Origin: Chlorokybus atmophyticus
Taxonomy: Eukaryota > Streptophyta > Chlorokybophyceae > Chlorokybales > Chlorokybaceae
Assembly (NCBI GenBank): GCA_009103225.1
Contig: RHPI01000193.1
Coordinates: 169,552-233,551 of the forward strand
Direction of reading: 5' to 3'
DNA length: 64,000 nucleotides
A model generated the notes under the pieces. It saw nothing but the letters and a program-made list of their open reading frames with translations. It searched no databases and was not told where the DNA came from. The translations under genes were made by a program, and so were the position numbers. Below, piece after piece: positions 1 through 11,539 of this stretch (its first letter is position 1; each line of letters starts with the position of its first letter).

Positions 1-2282
1 GGGGGGGGGGGTGTCTAGGGTGTGTTGCTCGCCATGCCCGCCACTTGGCGCCTGCTTGCTTGCCTGCATCGCTAGACCAGCTGCGCTCCAACTTGAACCT
101 CTGCCACGCCGCCCACTCCACAAAGGGTTCATGGCCTTCACTCACCCAGCTCATGCAGTCCGAGTCCCACCTCCCTAAGATATCGAGCGCCTCCTGCCTT
201 GTCTTCGCCCGCTGCTCCGCAACTGTGAGTGGTCTTTGTGCCTGCATTTGCTGCCTTGCTGCTGCTTGTTGCCTTGTAGCTTGTGCTTGACTCTGTGCAT
301 CTTGTCTTGCTGCTGCCTCTGCTGCCTTAGCCGCCCTCTTAGCTTCCTTCTGTGCTTGTGCTTCTGCTGCTTTGCGTGCTAACTCCTCGTTCCTTGCAGC
401 AGCTGCCTCGGCCTTCTCAGCAGCTTTAGCCGTGCGCTAGAGCACGGCTAAGGCGCGAGCCTCCTTCCTCGCACGCACAGCCTCTTTCTCGAGCATTCAT
501 GATAAATGATACTGCCTGTCTCTGATCGGAGGGTGTGTTAGCCATTCTGTTGTGGCTGGTCTCACCCCTACTTTGCGCTTCTTTTTAGGCGGGGGAGCAG
601 TGGCGTTGCTGGCTGAAGGCGCGTGGTTCAGACCAGAGCTGTCCTCCTCCTCCTCCTCGTCGTCTTGCTCATTGATGTTACCCTCCAGGGCGTCTGCAAG
701 CACATCCAGCAAGCCCTTTGGGGGCTCAGGAGGTAAGTACTTGTCAACCGATGTGTCGTCCCATGGTGAGATGCCTGCATGCACAGGTGTTAGTCTACAT
801 GCACAGCATGTTAGCAGCTTGCTCACATGCATGTAGGTGACTGCACATTTACCACAAGCATGGAAGCCTGACAGAATGTTGCATGCACGAAGCAAGGAAC
901 AAGCAATCTCAAGAAGTCTTTATTAGGTAGGCTTCTAACTTTGCGGTGCGTGCTTAACCAGGCTTGATACTCCTTCTTGTAAGTGGCCTTGAAACTGCTA
1001 AAGCATGCTACATCAAGCACCTGAAGTCGGTGGGCTGTGTGTGGAGGCAACACCAATACCTCCAGCCCTATCTCCTTGCACATGTCAATAGTGTCAACGC
1101 TGTAACGGCTCACATGGCCATCAGTGATCAGGAGGGCGGGGTTGCTTGGGCCAATGCCACCAGGAATGTTGTCGCGCAGGTGTATGATCCAGCTGGCGAA
1201 GTGCTCAGTGGTCATTCAAGCATTCTCCTGGCAACTCAAGGAGGCACCAGCAAGATTAGAGGCATCCGACCATTCTGGGTACAAGTGTTTGCCTGATAGG
1301 ATGCATGAGGGGGGGATGGCATAGCCAGCACCGGTAACTGCAATCATGAAGGTGATATGCTGAAGAGCTCTAGAAGTTGCCAACTGAGCATATCTTGAGT
1401 TTCTACGCACACACACAATGGTAAGTTCTTGCATGTTGCATGCAACATCCACACACACTACAACATGCATGTTACTCACTTCTTGACTATGACCTCTGTG
1501 TTGCGCAGGGTGTTATCAGGCTCGATGCCGATCTCGTCGCATGAAATAATGCGGTTGGGACCAATCTTTATGATGTCGTACACCTCCTTCAGCTTGCGGA
1601 AGCAGTCCTTCTCAATCCACCTTTTGAAGCTGCAGCGCCTGCTTGCATCCACCGGCTCTGCCTGCCTCTTACTCAACTTATGCCTCTTCATAAACGAACG
1701 CACCCATCTACCACCAGGTATGCCTTCCTTAAACAGTTTGCTGCGAGGGTCATTGCACAGCTGCTTGCCCACATGCACCTATCTCATACGCAGTCATAGC
1801 ACAACCAATATCATTCTGCCAAGTCAGCAGTTGTACTAACTTCTCCTCCTCAGCGTTAGTCAGAACAGTTGGCCTCCCTACCCCCCTGCAACATGCTAGG
1901 TCTCAGCACAGCCCTCAGCATGCACAGGAATGCAACATTAACTCACTTACTCTACTCACTTGTATTGTTCCAAACGCGCAGGGTCAGCCAGGTAATCCTT
2001 CATGGTGGACTCGGGAAGGCCCACCTGCCTGGCTGCCTTACACGCATTCATGCACCCTTGCTGCACGGCAAGGATGGCGTCCTTTACTTTGGGCAGCAGG
2101 GCTTTTCTCTCCTTCTTATTCATATACGGGCCTCTCTTGTGTTAGTTCTGGAGCTCTTTCTCTCGGAGCTGCACTTGCTTGTTTGTGATGCGTTTACGTA
2201 CCTGCCAGCAGAGTGCCCTAATATGGGCACAATGACACATGCTGGCCATGCTGACAACAACCCGGGCTATGATGAACACTGA
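1..2282 (-). pseudogene. pogo/Tigger (CENP-B-like) DDE transposase, interrupted copy
   Basis: Read on the minus strand, the pieces line up as a pogo-superfamily transposase. About 1778-1476 encodes a CENP-B-type DNA-binding end followed by the first catalytic acidic motif (SCDEIGIE). 1479-1216 continues the catalytic core. 1215-900 holds the second and third acidic motifs (LLITDGHVSR; LPPHTAHRLQVLDVACF), the DDD arrangement of this family. The C-terminal tail (895-497) is acidic and carries a basic nuclear-localisation-like stretch (PKKKRKV near 585-565), followed by an Ala/Glu/Arg/Gln-rich coiled-coil segment down to about 20. Introns probably lie near 1430-1490 and around 900-820. A stop codon sits in a hairpin at 426-451, so the copy is probably broken there. 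Family assignment is confident; exact exon ends and the N-terminal limit are not. Terminal inverted repeats were not seen; the element may extend beyond the window. Confidence 0.72.
426..451. repeat. Perfect 10-bp hairpin with 6-nt loop inside the transposase tail
   Basis: TTAGCCGTGC (426-435) and its exact reverse complement (442-451) flank the loop GCTAGA. On the minus strand the loop supplies an in-frame TAG in the middle of an alanine-rich coiled-coil reading frame that is open on both sides. That suggests one arm is a secondary inverted copy. Confidence 0.85.
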
Positions 2283-3379
2283 GCCCATAATAGAACAAAG
2301 CATAGCGTAGAGGCAGCAGTGGTAGCAGAACTCACTTGCGTTGTCATCACCACCCTTGCAATGTGACCTTCTATCTCCTCAACCCCGTGTGCCTCACCTC
2401 ATTCGCATGCTACCCATCACCCAAACTCTGCGTGTGTATGCTACCTAGGCAGCCAACACACAACACAACAATAACACAACACCAACAAACTCAGCTTGAA
2501 GCGCTAGACAGTGCAGCCCACAACACTAGTCAAGCCAACTTTGACTCTCATGCCCCAACGGAGGGGTGGCAAACTCAGTTTCTGATAGCTTAACCAATAG
2601 GGCTGTAACTTTGCAGCAAGCATCCTCTATTCCTAAATAGCACATAGCAACAAACCGCTTCCCAAATGCTTGCCCCAGCAAAAAGTTATGCTGGTCACTA
2701 AATTGTAAACCATTACGGCGCAACGCATAGGGGGTGCCATGCTAACTTGTTCAAAGCTCAATCTAATGAGTTGAAACTTTGATAGAAGTTGCATCATAAC
2801 ATTACAATAGCACTGCACCAAACCGCATGTTAAATCTCGTTCACAGTCAAAAGTTATAACCGCTAAGGTTTATGTGGCAGCATTTTACATAAACTCATTA
2901 ATTGTAAAATTCAAATCTCCCGCTATACTGCTCCAAACGGGCTCATGTTTGAATTGGTAGACGCGTCTCGGCCTGAGCTCACAGTTCGCAAAAGCCCACC
3001 GCGATCTACGGCCTACAGCGCATGCAAAAGGCCAAACACCCCTGCAGCCGAAATAAGGTACAGCGCCGAAGTTAGGGCACTTGACCCTAGTGCTGCACAA
3101 AATTACAAACGGCAAAAATATCACGTTGTGGCAAAGTGAGTTGACATGTCTGTGAAACACTTGCTAGCTACGACAACAACCGCACACTCATACCTTGATC
3201 CAAGGATCCCGTGAGGAGGAACAACTCAGCGACACTAACCAAAATTCCAGCAACCACGCCACATACCTGCCATTAAGGTGGACTGTGACAACTATCCGAG
3301 AAAACACGGCACACAACCCAATTGTACCTACCACAAACAGAACACAAACCATACCCGAAACACCTCATGCTAGGCACCA
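2283..3379. other. Non-coding stretch between transposase and ATPase gene
   Basis: Short frames only, with no recognisable protein. The region is moderately AT-rich. Phrases such as AAAAGTTATG and CAAAAGTTATAACCG recur, which hints at old repeat DNA. A tRNA-Leu-like 14-mer near 2952 lacks the rest of a tRNA. The 3' end of the ATPase gene may reach into the upper part of this stretch. Confidence 0.5.
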
Positions 3380-4320
3380 TCCGAGATAACGTCCAAGCGC
3401 CTTTCAACAAGCAGCTGGTTGAAAAACCTTCGCACTCTAGACTTGGGAGAACCACCTATCACTTCAAGCATGTTATAGCCAGCACCGATTTCTGCAAGCA
3501 CATACTTTTACTCACAATTGGAAACAAGTCATCTAAACAACAACAAAGCTAACATACCATCTCTGGCCCAATACCGGAAGGCATAATCAGATGTTGCCAG
3601 GATAACATGAGCGCGCAAGGCATTTTGTTTTGTAATCGCTGTAAAAAACCGCAACAAAGCATTGCGACTGTTGACATCAGTCCACTGACTCAGGACGTTG
3701 GCCTCGTCAATAACAATAGTGAGGAACTTGTTTCCACATCCGTCTCGTTTGCGCGCAGCAAACCACTGATCCAGCATCACCTGCGTTCAAACCAACACAA
3801 TGATCACTACCACATCACACAAGCCTGCCATATGCACTCATAGACTCTATTTTCAACATCACCTCGTAAGCATTCAATAATGGGCTGAACTCTGAACCAC
3901 CCGTTTTGCGTTCATCAAATAGCATAGAAAGCAGTAACGCCAGCTCCTTACCACCAATGGTTAGATCGCCAAATTGTGCTATTTTCTCCCGCAGACCAAG
4001 AGAGGAAAGGGATTGCTTAAAAACTTCAAAAATCTTTTGCCATGCATCTGGCGAGAGGGTGGAAGATAGCACAGGGAGGCTTTGCGTGATCAATGCTTTG
4101 ACCATATCACCAGGGGTGATGACCGATGTCCTGCGACAGTCAATATAGCAACGAGTTTTGTAAGTACCCTTCGCCTCCATGAACTGTTGTAGAAGCCTGG
4201 TCTTGCCGCCGCTTCGGGGGCCGAGGAGAACTGTGATGTCTGTCGGCAACCTCTGAGTGAGTTTATTCCGGTCCTCAAGCTCACTCTCACGATAGAAAAA
4301 CGCAGGCTCTTTAGGCCAGT
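3380..4320 (-). CDS. P-loop ATPase of the archaeal-type ATPase_2 (STAND-like) kind, multi-exon
   Basis: Three exons can be placed. Exon 4320-3863 follows a good pyrimidine-rich acceptor and holds the Walker A motif (LLGPRSGGKTRLL). Exon 3780-3558 starts VMLDQW and holds a Walker B-like strand (FLTIVIDEAN) and a sensor-like strand (AHVILATSDY). Exon 3491 to about 3400 (NMLEVIGGSPKSRVRRFF) resembles the region after the sensor in this family. Donors GTGATG and GTATGT and acceptors GCAG/GCAG keep the frame through all three. The 5' exon is probably within 4786-4515, where open frames end at a GTAGGC donor, but I cannot confirm it. A broken paralogue lies at 43229-45110 on the other strand. Its C-terminal domain (GLRPVCTWARD) was not found here, so this copy may be truncated or continue in undetected exons. 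The cellular role of these algal ATPases is not known to me. Confidence 0.65.
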
Positions 4321-4386
4321 CTGCGGCAGCAAAGCAAGTCAGCAACAGAACTTGCATCGCAATAGCGTGCCTATGCATACATCAGT

Positions 4387-5589
4387 CCAACCAGCTACAA
4401 GACTCAGCCTCTATAAACATCCTTACTTGTGGAAGTAATGGCACGAGTCAGCATCCAAGCACGCTATGGACAAACCAAAACAACATCATACACGCCTACA
4501 CGCAGAATAAGGCTCGGACATGTCCAGCTTTCGCCGGTATCTTGAGAGGCGGGAGGAGGGTCGTCACCGCCGCCGCTGCTGAAGCGACGGTGAGGATGTG
4601 TAGTGGTATCGGGCGCCATCTTGCTGCGCCCAGGGAGAAGCATTGGCGGCGCCGTTGGCTTTCGCCGTGAAGGATGGTGGTTCCAGGGTAGTGGGGAATC
4701 CATGCCGATCTCTCCTTCTTCTCGCGCTGTGCTCTAGTCTGCTGCTGCACAACGCCGCACGCGCATGCTAGCGTCGACGTTAGCAAGGCCAGTCAAAAAG
4801 CCATGGTAGCCAACCCCGTCGTCCCTCGGTCAGCCTACGAGGTAGTAGCGGAGTGTTAGAGAGCGAGCAAGGATGACATGACAGGCGGGCGCAAGGACCT
4901 TTCCTTACTTGCTTACGAGAATGCTCTTCGAGCGTAGGCGGGCTAAAGGCGACAGGCAGCGGCAGCAGGGAAGAGAGGCTATTGCACAAGAAGCATTAGC
5001 GCAAAATCTCACACCTAGCAAATGGTCAAAGCAAGTTGCTTTAAGCAACGACTCACATACAAGCACGCTGATACACTCTGTGCTCATGCAAGCAAGCGCG
5101 CCAGTACATCACGATACATGGACCATGCACAACACAATGTATGCGGCAACATGCACAAGCAACAATAAAAGTTGTGACCTACACACCTGCACGTGCGCCG
5201 CCGTAGCGCAGCCAATCAGCGATGCTAATGCGCCACCGCCGGTACAACTTTACATCCGCTGCGCTGAGCCCTGTGCAAGCCTCAACCGCCAATGTGAGGC
5301 ACAATGGGCGCCGAAACAGCCCCACCGCTGGTGGCCACCAGCTTTACACATTGCAGATGATATCCAGCCGTCCGCAGCTGGCAACACGCTTGAATTGGCT
5401 GCATCCAGAGCTGGTCTTAACGATTGGGTGTGAACGCAACTATCAGCTATTAGCTATCAGCTGAGCTTTCAGCAACATTTCACAGCAAGTTGTTGAGTGA
5501 ACGTTGCTGTGATTCACAATAGGGAACGGCGGTTTCTGATTGAATGATGGCCCACATCGATGGCCCATTTACTACAGCTGGGCTAGCTC
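4387..5589. other. No assignable gene; possible 5' exon of the ATPase and weak open frames
   Basis: Minus-strand frames in 4786-4515 could be a 5' exon and transit region of the ATPase gene. A 174-codon plus-strand frame (4909-5433) has no recognisable domain, and its composition resembles the surrounding DNA. The remainder up to 5589 holds no readable feature. Confidence 0.4.
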
Positions 5590-7215
5590 AGCTAGCACGT
5601 TACAATTACACCCCTTACACATGACAGATTAAAGCAGTACACAGGTGCATGTGTCGGTAAATACACCCCCCATCTACATTATACTCTTACATATAGATGT
5701 TTCCTATAGGATTTATGATGCAACTCACGCGATATTTACATGTTTTGCAGCCAACAACTGACGCACCTTATACATGTTGCATTTCGTTCTTCCATCGCAG
5801 GTGTGTTCAATAAGTCACAATATGTGCATTAATTTGAGGTGCAACATGCATAAGGTGCGTCAGATGTTGGTTGCAAAACATGTACCGCGTGAGCTGCATC
5901 ATGAACTTTTGACGAACACTGTATATTTAATTCAAGTGTATTGGTCTTGATATGCATCATTATTAACACTTTTCACATCGCATGTGTGTATGTAATAAAT
6001 TACAATACGTACATCAACTTGAGGTGCAACATGTATAAGGTGCGTCAGACGTTGGCTACACAACCGGTAAGTACCTCGTGAGTTTCGCCATGGACTTTTC
6101 ATGAGCAATGTACGCGTAATTGTCAACAAGTATTACATCGCATGTGTGTATGTAGTAAGAAACCATACATACATTAAGTTTGATGTGCACGTGTAGGTAA
6201 ATACAACCCACATCTAGATGATACTCTTACGCATCAAAACCGACACATGAATTGCACGTGGATGTTTAGATTTGATTTAATGTGCGCTATCATCAACAAT
6301 TCTTACATCGCATGTGTATGTAGTAAGAAACAATCTGTACACCAATTTGAGGTGCACGTGTAGGTAAATACAACCCACATCTAGATTATACTCTTACACA
6401 TCAAGACCAACACATAAATTGCACGTGGATGTTGAACATCCACGTGCATGTTGTTTCTTGCTACATCTCTAAACATCCATGTGCAATTCATGTGTCGGTC
6501 TTGATGTGTAAGAGTATAATTTGGATGTGGGATGTATTTGCCTATACGTGCACCTCACATTAATGTACATATTGTTCCTTACTACATACACATGCGATGT
6601 AAGAATTGTTAATAATTACGCACATCAAGATCGACACACATGAATTACATGTACATTGCTTGTGAAAAATCCATGACGCAACTTACGCGAGATGCTTAAA
6701 CATCCATGTGCAATTCATGTGTCGGTCTTGATGTGTAAGAGTTTCATCTAGATGTGGGTTGTATTTACCTACACGTGCACCTGTACATATTGTTTCTTAC
6801 TACATCCACACATGCGACGTAAGAGTTGTTAATAATTACGCACATCAACATCGACACACATGAACATGTACAGTGCTCGTGCGAAGTCTATGATGCAACT
6901 CACGCGATACTTATCGGTCTTGTAGCCAATGTCTAACGCACCTTATACACGTTGCACCTCAAGTTGATGTGTATATTGTACTTTATTACATACACACATG
7001 CGATGTGAAAGGTGTCAGTAATGACGCACATCAAGACCGACACACACAAATTACATGTACATTGTTCGTTAAAAGTTTATGATGCAACTCACGCAATACT
7101 TACGGGTTTTGCAACCAACATCTGATGCACCTTATAAATGTTGCACCTGAAATGTACATATGTAATTTATTACATACATCATGTAAGAATTGGTAATGAT
7201 TATGCAATATATTAT
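5590..7215. repeat. Array of direct and inverted imperfect repeats (foldback/MITE-like cluster)
   Basis: The same about 150-200 bp unit recurs at least eight times. Each copy combines CATCGCATGTGTGTATGTAG, a GAGGTGCA(A)C phrase, ATAAGGTGCGTCAGA, GATGTGTAAGAGTAT and a CTCACGCGA phrase, in varying order and on both strands. Around 6436 the array turns on itself: TGCACGTGGATGTT, one G, then AACATCCACGTGCA. Flanking sequence on each side mirrors the other for about 150 bp (roughly 6290-6435 against 6465-6612). No coding capacity. This is either a nested MITE cluster or a foldback element. Confidence 0.75.
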
Positions 7216-9529
7216 GCTATTCACAGCAGAGTTGCGTGAAGCACACTCCAAGGGAGGTTGTGCAAACACATGGTTCATGAGTTGTAACGCCACCCTAGGC
7301 TTGAGCACGTAGCTCTTACCTAAGAGGGTCATTCACTCTACTTAGTGCATGTATTCACATACAAGTGCAAGCACTCTCACACTGTGTGTCACCGTGACAA
7401 CCACCTCTCCACTCAGTGCGAAGAGAGTGCACTGATACAATAGGTGTCACAATCACCTCCTCAATGTGCTGCTAGCAACTCAGTGCCAATTCGATGCAAC
7501 TGCACACCGAAGCGCCGTCGCTTATGCCAGAGACCGCGGGGACGTAAAATCCACTCGTAGCGCACAACCAGCACAGCCATCTACAAGTGGCAGCACACAC
7601 ATGCACACCTTGTGTGCAACAATGTTGTGCATGCACTCAGGCCATATGGTGCATATACACGCCCTTCACATGCAAGGGGCATGCACACATGCAACAATAC
7701 TGTGTAAGGCTATCGCATGCACACACACATGCATGCACACATAGCAATACAATACACAAGGGCAAACCAGTTAAGCAGGGGTTGTCCACAACAACAGATA
7801 GTCAAGGAAGGCCACTGTAACAATGCACTAGGCCACAAAAGCACGAAGTGTGTTATGCGGCCATTGTGGCGTTATTATTTACTAGTCGTCCGTGACATCC
7901 CCCCACTTAGGTGTCTAACGTTTTCATTAATTGTGAGTTTCTTACAGGGCATCGCGTCACTAAGCAGTGAAAGCGATTTTGCAATCATCACTGAGCAGTC
8001 GCAGCGCGCATTGCGCGTATGGGATCGACTGTCAGTCGCCGTTAGGCAAAGTCGTTGCGTGGTGTCAAGCGCGACGCGTCGGAATGACCGATTGCCGTCC
8101 GGCAAGTCGCGCGTTATTGCCCTAAGCAGGCGCGCGCGACCCCTTGAATCGAACAACGACCGCAAAAAACAATCTTGATCTGCCGCAAGGTGGTTTCGAC
8201 CTCAGGATCTTTTGGGTCTTAAGCTCCGATGACCAATGTAACGATCCACTAGGCCACAAAAGCACGAAGTGTACGTCGCGGCCATCGTGGCGTTATTATT
8301 TATGGATCGTCCGTGAAAGCCACCAACAATACCACAAGCACTAGCAGGAAATGGGAGGCGCCTGTTCTTCAGTACAGGCGTCAACTACAGAAAACACACC
8401 TCAAACCATAAGTAGACCACCCAATAACGCCCCACACATGAGGGTAAGGAAGGCCCCTTGAACAGCTAAGCCAAGCACCCTATACACAGCAAGTGAGCAC
8501 CAAGCCGAGTGCAACTGAACCCCCAACACCATGCTAGCCTAGCCTGTTACTCCTCCCTATTGCCTTCTCACTTGGCCACAGGCGGACTGAAAAGCTATCA
8601 ACGCCCTTTCGCCCACACCGTGCTGCACATCAAATTCTCTTGGCCACACAGGGTACCAAGAGGTACTAGCATTACGCCATTGGCATTTGCCAACATGGTG
8701 TGACACATGTCACCTGAGCTGATATGTTTATCAATAGCTGCTGTATCACACACGTACACATACATTGATGCGACACATGTCTCATCAACCTCACATGTCT
8801 CATCAGCAATCAGCTTATGGCATGTACACCGATCAACTCTTTGCAAGCTGCGTATCAGTGCCGTATACAGTTCATCTTGCCCAAGGCTCATGAGCACAAG
8901 GACTGTATGAGCGAACCACTTGAGTGCTGCACACACCTAAGCAGTTGAACTCTCATACAATCATGATGTAAGCGTAGCACTGCTATGACAGCTGAGAGTA
9001 ATCGTGCCTTGCCTGTTAGGCGTGATACCGTGCATACACTCGCACATGCAAGTGTAAGCACGTCCAATCAAGGTACACACTCACACACAAGTGCTACACA
9101 AGGACAAGCGTCCACATCTTGAGGTTGAAAAGCTTTGGCACTTCCTTGAACGGCCTCTCACCCGAACACCCCACGTGAAGTCCCATACAAGCAAGCACGC
9201 CAAGGCAAGGTAGACCCAAGTCTCCAATGCCTTGCCTACTGAGCATGCTCATTGATATACCCTTAGTGCCTTATCCAGTCACTTAAAAGTGGTGGGTGTC
9301 TCCACAAATGGTGCCTCTTTTTGACCCTAGTGTAATCAAAGGCGGCCAACCATCTTGCGACAAGCACTCTTGCACGTGTCCTTACTAGGCTCAAACCAAT
9401 CATCTTGAAGAGTATCTTACCCATAGGTATGAGCAACCAATGAGGTCGCATTAGATCCTCATGGCTTTGTCTCTATTGGCCACACATTCACTTGGCCACA
9501 AATTGTAGATACCAGTATCCGTAATATCA
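7216..9529. other. Repeat-derived DNA without a recognisable gene
   Basis: Contains a 75-bp direct repeat (7819-7893 and 8236-8310), CA/TG-rich tracts near 7590-7745, and a phrase near 8430-8500 (CCCCTTGAACAGCTAAGCCAAGCACC) that recurs in diverged form at 50905-50935. No protein family could be read on either strand. TGTAAC at the start of both 75-bp copies is what gypsy LTRs in this window begin with, so LTR fragments are possible. Confidence 0.45.
7819..8310 (+). repeat. 75-bp direct repeat, copies 417 bp apart
   Basis: Both copies read TGTAAC, a short variable stretch, then CACTAGGCCACAAAAGCACG and, further on, TGGCGTTATTATTTA and CGTCCGTGA. They differ at roughly one base in ten. The arrangement could be two LTR ends or a duplication. 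Between them lies GC-rich DNA with no clear gene. Confidence 0.7.
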
Positions 9530-10061
9530 ATATGGCAGTCTATATTGTCAATATGCTTCGCTGCGATATCACCATATGCATTAACTGGTTCTTTCTAGAT
9601 AAGTGCACATGGAAAATCCACATTTTACTCCGCATATCCATCTTCTTCTTTATTTACGATATCAGCATCGCCATAAATCTCAAAAATGTCAACGTTGAAG
9701 CTGCGATATCAACATTTATATGGAAGATACCCACATCCATGTGTAAGATACCAACATATGTATCTTTGTAACACGACACTAACAAGTTTCCTAGTAACTT
9801 ACTAGCCGGGGTCTGGCCTGCCAGAGTCAGCTAGAGTGGACTATCCATAAACACAGAGAAGAGCAAGTGATGACCAGGTGGTAAGACTGAGTATATCTGG
9901 TTGTTGGACTAGGGTCCACCCTGGTCCCTACCTACCCGAGGTCTAGCAGAAAATAGCATAACAGGTATCATCCAGATTGGACCAGAATGTCTGGCAATGA
10001 GAGCTTGCCAGGTGCTGAGCAGATAATGACTGGGCTAGAACCAGGGTCTATCTAGTCCAAC
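9530..10061. other. ATATC-rich then CTGG/CCAG-rich DNA, no gene seen
   Basis: 9530-9780 is dominated by ATATC/GATATC words. 9780-10061 switches to DNA rich in CCAG/CTGGTCC and GTCTAG words that leads into the tandem repeat that follows. No open frame resembles a protein. Confidence 0.5.
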
Positions 10062-10560
10062 ATTGAGGCATTTTGCAGAGTGTGCAGGTAAAGGTTAGGC
10101 TTTGCAGGGTAAGCAGGTCCGGAGCAAAGGTATCTGGTAACTTTCAACAGATGTGAGCCAGAGTGGTTAAAGTCTCTGGTTTCGTTGTGACCAGACATTG
10201 ACTAGGCTGTGTCTAGTCCAACATAGGCATATTACAGAGTGGGGTAGGTAAAGATTAGGCATTGCGGGGTGCCTAGAATTGGCTGTTTACCGTCAATTCC
10301 AGGTGGTCTGGTGCGGGGTCTAGGTGGTGAGCAGGTCCGGAGCAGAGGTATCCGATAACTTTCAACATATGTGAGCCAAAGTGGGTAGAGGCTTTGGTTT
10401 CGTTGTGACCAGACATTGACCAGGCTGTGTCTAGTTCAACAGTGAGGCATATTGCAAAGTGGGGTAGGTAAAGACTAGATTTCGCAGAGTGGCTAGACTT
10501 TGAGATCTACTGCCGATATCAGGTGGTCTATTATGCTGATTTGGTGGCGAGCAGGTAAGT
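10062..10560 (+). repeat. Imperfect tandem repeat, about 165-215 bp period
   Basis: Three successive units start near 10062, 10222 and 10438. Each contains GAGGCATATTGCA-type sequence, GTGGGGTAGGTAAAG, CGAGCAGGTCCGGAGCA-type sequence, and the block TTTCGTTGTGACCAGACATT. Units differ by indels, so this is an old satellite-like duplication. Confidence 0.75.
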
Positions 10561-11539
10561 AACAGACCTGTTTGGCAGCAAGGACCAGACATGGCTAGAG
10601 TTGGCAAAGTGGCTGTCATGCATGTCATCCGACATTGAACAGATAGTGGCTGGTCTATGTGTTCAGGTATACTACAGGCCTGGCAGCTGATCATCAGATG
10701 CAACAATGACAACTGCAGTGTGACACCAACAAATAGAGAGTCTGGAGCAGCAAAGCACTGCTGTCTACTTAAAGTAGACATTGCATACATATGGAAACGA
10801 GTTATAGAGAGCCTATACTACTCTATCCAGAAGGCTAGGGTAGGCCACTTGCCATATGTTTTCTGGCATGTATAGGCTCATGATAGGAGGCGGTTGTCTG
10901 GACCATCTTGAAGGCTGTTGGCAAACGTGGTCACTTGATGCTGCATGCATATCTGACTCGCAGTCCGATGGTGAGGAGGGGTACCTGCACAGCATTGTCA
11001 TCATCAACACCATGTTCTATAGCTGTAATTATGTTTACTGCACTTGTACCTTGCTGTCGTGGCTCTGCGGTTAATTTGCATGCGAGCACTCGTGGTTCAT
11101 GCAGAACACATTAATGTCAGACTCTTGTGACTTGGCGAAGATGACAATCTTGATGACGGACACGACATCCACTATCAGCCCCTTCGATTAGGTTTTCTTG
11201 GGGTTGCTTGTGTACAAGCCATTTGCAGCAATGTGTCTATGCATTCAGTGTGAGCATTGCAACACGCAACTTTGCCGAACCTGATGTAACAAGCGGGTAG
11301 TATTCTACAACCCCGTAGTAGTCCTTTGGCCGTCCGCGCGCATCCACGCATCGCACGCTGACATTTTATAACACTCTGGTGCGTGCCCTTGTGTGCATCT
11401 TGCTGTAGATGTGCTGGTTGTTCATGTCAGCACCAGCCAAACGGTGGTATTGCAGCGCTGCCTGCCCAACGAGGCCAAGACTAGTTACTTACACAATACC
11501 AAGTCATATCCACCAAGCATTAACCACAAAATAGTGGCT
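10561..11539. other. No gene recognised
   Basis: Mixed-sequence DNA with only short frames. It borders the CACTA remnant and may contain its distal 3' end, but I found no terminal inverted repeat or conserved motif. Confidence 0.4.

Noticed and set aside
2948-2975. tRNA-Leu-like start (GAATTGGTAGACGCG)
   Set aside because: No B box or acceptor pairing follows within tRNA distance.
4909-5433. 174-codon ORF
   Set aside because: No domain, codon composition like the surrounding DNA, and open frames exist on the other strand as well.
9532-9771. Hydrophobic 79-codon ORF
   Set aside because: Arises from ATATC-rich low-complexity DNA; no start context or homologue recognised.
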